NCBI GenBank assembly: GCA_005281725.1
Contig: SSBO01000007.1
Coordinates: 1,866,402-1,930,401, forward strand
Reading direction: 5' to 3'
From: Wuchereria bancrofti
Lineage: Eukaryota; Nematoda; Chromadorea; Rhabditida; Onchocercidae
Length of the DNA: 64,000 nucleotides
Each line of letters opens with the position of its first letter. Within the stretch, counting starts at the first letter, position 1. The translations under genes were made by a program, and so were the position numbers. Below, one piece after another: positions 56,706 to 64,000 of the stretch. The notes under the pieces are model-generated. The model was given only the letters and a program-made list of their open reading frames with translations. It ran no database searches and was not told the DNA's origin.

Positions 56706-57304
56706 GCTACCATTCATAGCGCTAGATTACCAGCAACCTCGCATTACTCCACCTCAATAAACGCGAAATACTATACCGTTGATTCATGCAACCCATGAAA
56801 AAACTTAACTGTCTAAAAATAAAAATAATAAAATTTTGACAAAAAGACGAAAGTATTTGCATATCGATTTTATAATTCATTGCAGGAAAATTCTGTGCAA
56901 CAATTACAAATGAATTTGGAATTCAACTTCACGATAAAAATGCAAAACGTAAAATAAACAATATTAATAAGCAATTAACAAGAATAAATAAGCAAAATTA
57001 CCAATGTTACAAAAGTTTCCCAAACATACAAATAATTTAAATTTATCGTAATTTGCTAATTTCTACCTAAAAGAACAAAAGAATGAGTTAAGAAAGTCCG
57101 GAACTTTGCGACAGGACTGTACAGGTTACGACACACCGTGACAATAGAAAAAGCAGTGATGAAGTGACCTCCTCCCTCCCTCCTTCGCTTAAATTTAGTT
57201 TTCCATCTCCCTCTCCTCCGATCCCTATCGTTTGCTAATTTTTTGTTTCTAAAATAAATAACATTTGTTAATTGGTATAGTATGCTAATTCAAGCGAACT
57301 GATG
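56706..57304. promoter_or_regulatory. SMG-1 upstream region
   Basis: Non-coding sequence upstream of the presumed SMG-1 start. On the minus strand GAATGGTAG lies one base before the ATG, a possible spliced-leader or 5' intron acceptor. A CT-rich tract (CCTCCTCCCTCCCTCCTTCG, about 57168-57187) stands out from the AT-rich background and may belong to the promoter. Confidence 0.35.
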
Positions 57305-57488
57305 TCAATATGGCATCAACAACTCCGCCTTTTCGATAATGACGAAAACAATCGATTCTGGCTGATCAGTTCTAGTAATATTGACTACCATATACATAAA
57401 GTACATGCTCTTTCCACTGACATGATCCGAACCAGTATTCTCATGCTTATCAGCAGCAAATAACTTGAATTGGCGAAGGAAGAGATAT
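57305..57488 (-). other. possible terminal exon of an unidentified minus-strand gene
   Basis: After an acceptor-like CTACTAAG the frame reads RYLFLRQFKLFAADKHENTG and continues for 60 codons to TGA at 57305-57307. Base composition is more coding-like than its surroundings and it contains no low-complexity AT runs. The family is unknown and no certain upstream exon was found. Confidence 0.3.
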
Positions 57489-60400
57489 CTTAGTAGGCGA
57501 AAGAGGAACAACTGATGACAAGTAATTAGCTCAATGATGTATTGTTGTAGCAAAAAGGTCAAAGGTTAACAAAAATTAAGCGGTATAATCGTTATGAAAA
57601 TTAAAGGCCAAAGCTGGAGGCAATTTAAAATTTATTTATTCATTCCCTTAAAATCTCCAAATGCTTATCAAACAATACTAATCGATAGCGCTTCACCACC
57701 CCGCACATTCAGCATCAACAACATCACTCGGGATACTTCCAGCACATTCGAAAATCATTCGATCCGCCAGCCAGTAGACCAGCTTAATATGCTACGATGA
57801 CAGTCATTATACGAGAACCGCAATCCAGGTGGGACAGGAATGAGTGGTCATGTCGGTTACGGTAATCTCCTACTGCACTGAGGCAGAGCTACTGTATCTT
57901 ACAGTAGCAGGGTTGCTTTTAGAACGAGTACTAATGGCATTATGTTGGTAGCAATACTGTAGTACTGATATTCTAGTTACACTAGCAGCAATAGATTCAC
58001 AGTGAGGAGTGGTAGACTAAATTAATGTAGCTACAACTACATTGTAGCAAGCAATGAAACAGTTTGGGAGATTTTAGATCAGTCGGTGCGGGCCAATTCT
58101 AACCTTCTTTAGCATTTACCACAGTGAGACTGTCGAAAAAAAAGCTTGGCCAGTGGGGTAGATTATACAAAATTTATTATCTTGTCTCTCCAAGTTATTC
58201 CAACGGGATTACATTATTTCCGTTAGACTTACCAAAAGGAAGGTGGACAGGCTCAGGAAAATGGCCAGTCTTGGTAACTGATAAAGTCTCGAGAGGTTTT
58301 AAGCAAAGTATTGAAGGAAGGAAGGGAAGACGCAAAACAAAATTCTTTTGATAATTTCACAATATGGGTGGATAAAAAATAACTGTACTCTTCTGAATAT
58401 CAGTAATGTTAGTTGATCAAACCATACTCGAACTAGAAGTATATTTTGAAATTATTAAAATCCCTTGTAATATATGGTTTAGCTTTAAATCAGCAATCAT
58501 TTCAAACCCATGTTTAATTAGGATATCTTCGTGTCAAATACTTCAAGCTTCCGATCTGGTAACTGGCTTTTCAGATGAACGAATTGAAATTTCAAATTTA
58601 CGATTGATAGGAAATTCAAGAACGTTTAAAAAAGGAATACCAAATAGGAAATTCTGAGGGAAAAAGAAAAATTCGTTGGTCATAATTGCAAGAATTTGAC
58701 AGCTGATTTGATCCTTTTGAAACTAAAAAAATATGTTGCACTTACTCAAAGGAAGAAAAATAATAGATTAATTAAGGTGTGTATAAAAACGCGTTAAATT
58801 CAAAAACATAATAATTAATTTTGCAGAAAAAAATATGATGAAAATAAGACCGTGTGATAATAGTCGAAATTTCATTGATCATACAATACCGATCAAAGAT
58901 CTCTTTGATAATCAATAAAGATGAGATGAAAATTGATTTAATAAGTTGAAATTTCTACGTATTTTTTGGTCATTTCTTACTTCCCAATGCCAATTTTCTC
59001 TCAGTTTATCTAATCTAAGTGAGCGTAAAATGTTCTTTTAGCTTAAAAAGATTAAGTCGGCTATCAAATCTTTACAATTATTACAACAAAATCTTCTTTT
59101 TTCCTCCGAATTTCTTATTTGTTATCTTTTTCTATTTCATTATGGGTTAACTGGAAACATTTAAGCCAGAGCTTTGGTTCTACATCACTGATATCTCTGA
59201 AAGAGATCGAATACATTTTCAAGAAATTTGTAATTCTCCATAAAGTTGTGCAGTGTAGTTATTTTCCTGTCTGTCCTGATCATTCCAGATATGTTCCCAA
59301 ATCTTTCGGAATTTTTCCTAGTGCTGTTATAGCCACTCAAACTCTTCTCCTTTCAACTTTTCTCCCTTTTTTGCAACAGTAATTACATATCTTAAATCCT
59401 CTTATTCGTTTTTTCTTATATTTGATTTGTCCTAAATCCAGTCATATTATCATCAAAATCTAATCATTATTATCACCGTTGCCAGTGAACACTCAATTAA
59501 ATAAATAAATATATGTGCTTGTGTTTAAACTAAATCATGCGTTAGATGACAAGGAATGAAGCTTAAATCTCGTGACCTCTGTGGCGAAGTCAGTGTTGAA
59601 AAATTATGAATATTACGTGCTCCTTCTTTCCTTTAGGTTGTTAGTTTCATGCTTGATAATGAGGTAAACGAGGAAATTCATTCAATCGTCTTAATGCTTT
59701 TTCTGCTTACGCATATAAAGTAATGAGCCTTACAATTTGGCTTGCTAGCCTTACAAAAGAATAGTCCTTTTCTCTTTCAATCATGTTAACCACTTAGCTC
59801 TGCTCTTTCTCCTTTTCTTCCAAAAAAAAAACGAACAAAAAAAAGTAATCTCTAAATTTCTATTAATCATTTCGAAGATATGAAATGATTGAAATATTTC
59901 CATTTCTACAACAATGTAATTATGCAGTCTCACTTAAATGTGTGAATGAAGCCGTTTTAAGATTAATGAAATATCCTCGACAAAGAGGTTCAACTCGAAC
60001 CGGAAGATCAACAGAAATGTATTAGCGCAGTACTGCGTATCAAAATTTATGGAACCATTTCTCCACCTAAAAGCAGTACTACTATTATTAATCATAGTTA
60101 TTTATATAAACTAGTGATAAACGAGTGTTTTTCGCTATTTTTAAGCTTGGTATCATTGAGGCGATGTGATGAAATCTTGATAGCACAGAAAATTAAAAAT
60201 TCCCGCATCCATAAATTAATTCATAATTCAATAAACTAAAACATTAACTGCCTGGTTACGTGGAAACCGCATTCATGAACACACTATGCTAATATGTTAG
60301 ATCTAAGTTAGATAAAGTCAAGTTAAAGCAATTAAGAATCAATAGTGTATGCAAACATTTGTGTTTAAAGTGATAGCAAAATTGAAGTTTTGCAAAAACC

Positions 60401-62620
60401 CATTTCATTATAAATAAAAGTCAATCACTTTTTATCCCAGTCTCTTTGATTTGTGACAACTGACCATTAAACTAAGCTTGACCACCCAATCATCCAGTTG
60501 CAGTGTTCATTAAAATAGCCAAAGTTTTAAGGCATACAAATAATTTTGAAAATTTGAAGTTGATGCAAGGCAGATAAGAGTATTTAGATAAACTTTGAAG
60601 CATTAAATGAAGTAGAAAAGTTCATTGAAAGTATTCAAGCAATTTTCTTGGCAACAATTACTGACGAAAAATGAGATTGTTTAAATTACTTTGTTATACC
60701 ATCAGAGTTTCAATGACAATTTACGTCATGCACGCTACCATATCAAAATTTTTGTTCGACTAATTTTATTTCCCTTGTAACTAACAAATTCCAATATTGT
60801 AGTTAGTTCAAAATGACTAGCAATTTATGCTTACATTATTATTCCTATGATAATCTGACCCGTTGCAATGAGATAAACTGAGAAAGAAAGACTTGCAACT
60901 ACTATACGGCATATTGTCATATCATCGTGCGAAGTAGTCGACTATGATCTCGTGAAGAAGTTATTTTCCCTTCTTTCCTTGTCATCCCTAAATACTATAT
61001 CAATTGCCGATAGAAGTGCGTCAAAAGCCATAAAGGATGAATTCAGAAAAAACACAAATGAGCAATTATGGTATCACAAATTTGTCGTTGGCAGATTTAT
61101 TCGATATTGTCCAATCAGTGAGATTTTCAATATTTCCAGATATTTACAGTTTAACCTTAAACACAAATTTCAACTTTTTTAGTCAAATACTTTAATAAAC
61201 CAGATGATTATCAGAAGTTTGAGATGTTTCAGTGCCATGAATCACAAAACAAATAACGTATCGGCTAAAATGGTTTTACAATTCTTTTATTTATATATGA
61301 AATGGTTCGATTGGTTTTATGGATATGTAATATAATTTTATATTTAAATCATAAGCATTTTCTCAAACCGAAAACAAACATTCGAAAGTTAATTTTTTAA
61401 AGACTCAATTAAACTATACAATATCGTAAGTATTAAAAATATGTAGTGATCTGTTTAGAACAAAAAAATTATGACTTAATCTGTCTCCTCTTTAGTTCTT
61501 TTCCTAGTAACTTTTTTAAACGTCTTTTTTTTTCGAAGCAAAATTCTTTAAGCTTTCAGCGATTAACGGGAGAAACACGGTCTCAGAATTATGCAATATT
61601 TTACTAAATTGAAATTTATGCAAAGTGCTGTTAAATTAGATTTATTCGAAGTACCTTTGGGATTTTGGAGCTGTTTCGGTGAAGAAAATGGCAGGAAGTT
61701 AGAAAGAAGTTGTCAATGCATTTTCACTTCATTCAAATGGGATCACATATGCCAACTGCGCCAACTAATGATATATGCATAATAAAAACAAACAACAATA
61801 TGTGCTATTTACATTATGTGAAAAGAAGCGCCAATGTTTCGGAATTATGCAAATGTTTAAGTGATGCGTATTCTTCTGCTTCTAAATAAATAAACGGTTA
61901 AGGGAATAGAATGTTTATTTAATTTTCTTTTTCTTGATTTTTTCAAATTTGCAGCATATTTTTAGCTCATTATTTTATCAACGTTCTATTAAAAATGCTA
62001 ATGGGTGTTTTGATGTTGAGTCAATTGCTAATCGATGAATATCTGCAATTGATCTTCTTTCTTACGATTATTATTGAAGGGAGTAAATCTTGCATACGCA
62101 CGATTGGAATTTAAAATGAGGATAAAAAAAGATAATCTTTTTTATTATATTGAAAATTTTCCTTCTTTATATTGAAATTTAATTAACATTTCCATTTATG
62201 ATCATTTAATTTCAAGCTTTTCAATTTATTTCAACTCAAGTCTTCGTTTATTGTAAATAAATTGTATATTCCGGTTATCAATAATAAAAGTATTAATACT
62301 TGGTGGGATATTATTATGTAGAAAAGACGACTAACAAAGTTGTAGACAAATAAAATTTAACAATGACAAAGTTTTATGCAACAACTTGAAAATAAATTTT
62401 CTGATGTGTCATCCATAATTGGCTAATTCTTAGCTCAGAAAGTGTATCTTTATTTCCCTTATTGATCGTATGTATATTTTAGTCCAAATATGTTGATGCA
62501 ATTTTATTCATCTGATTAAATGACAGCAGCAAATATTGTTGGAACAAATATCTTTTATCTTCCTTTTCTTTTCTTTTTATTTCTATTTTTTTTTAAATTG
62601 ACACTGTGACAAATACAAAC
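57489..62620. other. AT-rich intergenic or intronic stretch, no supported gene
   Basis: Open frames up to 87 codons exist (for example at 58406-58657 and 59119-59382 on the plus strand) but none has a convincing start, splice context or recognisable motif. A small hairpin GCTACTGTA-TCT-TACAGTAGC lies at 57888-57908 inside a patch (57.7-58.1 kb) less AT-rich than the rest. Confidence 0.45.
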
Positions 62621-62745
62621 AAAACGAACGAATCGTCCATGAATGACATCTTTCGGCGATTTATTAATTATTCTCATCAAAATCATCAAAGGCAGACCTA
62701 TCATTTCATCAGGAATAATCAATTCATCAATTAACAATAACTGTG
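62621..62745 (-). other. exon-like segment, unidentified gene
   Basis: A strong acceptor (TTTCATTTTAG on the minus strand) is followed by an open frame (AQLLLIDELIIPDEMIGLPL and on to GRFVRF) and a GTTTGT donor at 62620. The reading frame looks protein-like, but the family is unknown. It could belong to the same gene as 57305-57488 (the phases are compatible with the inner acceptor at about 57464) or to one entering from the right edge. Confidence 0.25.
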
Positions 62746-64000
62746 CTAAAATGAAAAGGAAACACTGAAGATGACATTGACAAAACGAAAATGTTATAAA
62801 TTGAGTTTTTTTCAAGTTAAATTTATTTGTCGTATTTTCCGAGTGATGAAAGCAATAAAAAAGCTACTAAATGAGAAAAAATTTGTTTTGGGTTAGAAAA
62901 AGTCATTTATTACTAATAACAATGATTGCAATACAAACTGTATCAGTGGCGTTTGTTGATAATATAAAAAGTGAAATTTCAACTAGTTGAAATGATATCA
63001 ATGGATATTAGCGCTTTTGAAACGGTATGATTACTCATGGTTCTTTCTATCCATACTATTTCTCTCGTTCACTTTTACTTTACTTTATTGTTTATTTTCT
63101 GCAAGGCATTTTACATTTATGCAGTTTTTCAAGCATAATTTTTTTTGAGAATTATTTATGCGTGTATTTATGATAGCTTACTTCATTGTATATTAGACAA
63201 AGTATTACTTTGTCAATGTTATCAGTAGTACGTTTTTTTGTGTCTTCTTGTCAGCTCTACTTTTACTTCATTTATTCTTTACTATTAACAATTTTTTTAA
63301 TGACCTTATTAATTGACTTAATAAACTAATTATATTTCATTTGAAATTCTGTGCTTTATTTTTTTTTCACGCATAAAACACACCATTTTGATCATACTAA
63401 AAGCTAATTACTTTGATGCAATTGAAATGTTAGCATACATACACCTAAAAGCCTTACTGTCTCTTCTTTTATCCCTGGGACAATTTCTTATTCTTGCAAG
63501 GAAAAGATTTTCTGATTAATTTGCCGAATTAGTCGTCGTTAATGGCTTTTAATGTTTCGCAATTTTGTCATTCTAAATGTGACAGATCTTTTCAAAATCA
63601 CTGCTTCAAAAATGACAATGCTAAGCTATCATCTTTAATTTTTCGATTCTTTTGTTCATTTAAGATATCTTTTAAGGATGATTTAGTCATGAATATTAAA
63701 TGATAGATTTAATGATATTCAGATCCGTTCAAATGATGAAATGAAAAAGATATTTAGTTATTTGATGGGACTGGAAGAGAGAGAGAGAAGAAGAGAGAGG
63801 GAAAGGATTGAAAGGATAGAAAATGGAAAATATGCGATATTGAATGAGAGCTTTTTCGCAAGTTTCTATGAGTTTTTGGCTCATTCTTATGCATATATCT
63901 CTTGGGAGTCCATAATAACTGGGACAGATGAAATATCAACACCCTCCCAAGCGACAACAGATATTTGGATCTTCTTAATGCTGTGTTACTCCAAAAATTG
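62746..64000. other. right flank, no gene seen
   Basis: AT-rich sequence with a purine repeat (GAGAGA/AAGAGAG) at about 63774-63806. No exon could be supported on either strand. Confidence 0.45.

Noticed and set aside
58124..58657. Two plus-strand frames of 75 and 83 codons
   Set aside because: Some stretches look protein-like, but there is no start, splice support or family motif.

Overview
The window is nuclear DNA from a nematode, most likely a filarial or other clade III roundworm. The evidence is strongly AT-rich sequence, genes split into dozens of short exons (about 40 to 400 nt), introns ending in the nematode-type acceptor TTTTCAG or TTTTTAG, and two large PI3K-related kinases with an invertebrate-like layout. 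I saw no bacterial genes, plasmid features or CRISPR array. All exon models below were read by eye. I accepted a junction only where splice sites, phase and open frame agreed.

Layout from left to right. At 723-5323 on the minus strand lies a 13-exon gene for a predicted 380-residue type II membrane protein with a long coiled coil (Golgi GOLM-like architecture, family uncertain). Its fourth intron holds a small single-exon gene on the plus strand (3733-4002), possibly an FMC1/LYR-type mitochondrial assembly factor. About 2.3 kb of divergent intergenic DNA follows. At 7594-26980 (plus) is the complete TOR kinase gene (LET-363/mTOR orthologue): 47 exons and about 2,535 residues, with HEAT, FAT, FRB, kinase and FATC regions.

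The middle (27-37 kb) is sparse. It contains the 3' part of an unrecognised minus-strand gene (29334-32095, with a possible first exon at 36543-36562) and a decayed LINE retrotransposon relic (about 33.14-34.54 kb, plus strand). At 37160-56705 (minus) is a complete SMG-1 kinase gene: 48 exons and about 2,686 residues, ending in the FATC tail YEGWTAWV. The last 7 kb (56.7-64 kb) are AT-rich with two exon-like minus-strand pieces and no supported complete gene.

TOR and SMG-1 are both PI3K-like kinases (PIKKs) and face each other tail to tail. TOR controls growth and translation in response to nutrients. SMG-1 phosphorylates UPF1 in nonsense-mediated mRNA decay. The most interesting points are this paired arrangement, a probable GC-AG intron inside the TOR kinase domain, an almost intact rapamycin-binding FRB surface with one informative substitution, large proline-rich inserts in the TOR FAT domain, a much shortened kinase-FATC insertion in SMG-1, the nested gene, a mutually exclusive 3' end in the unknown gene, and two long intronic hairpins.
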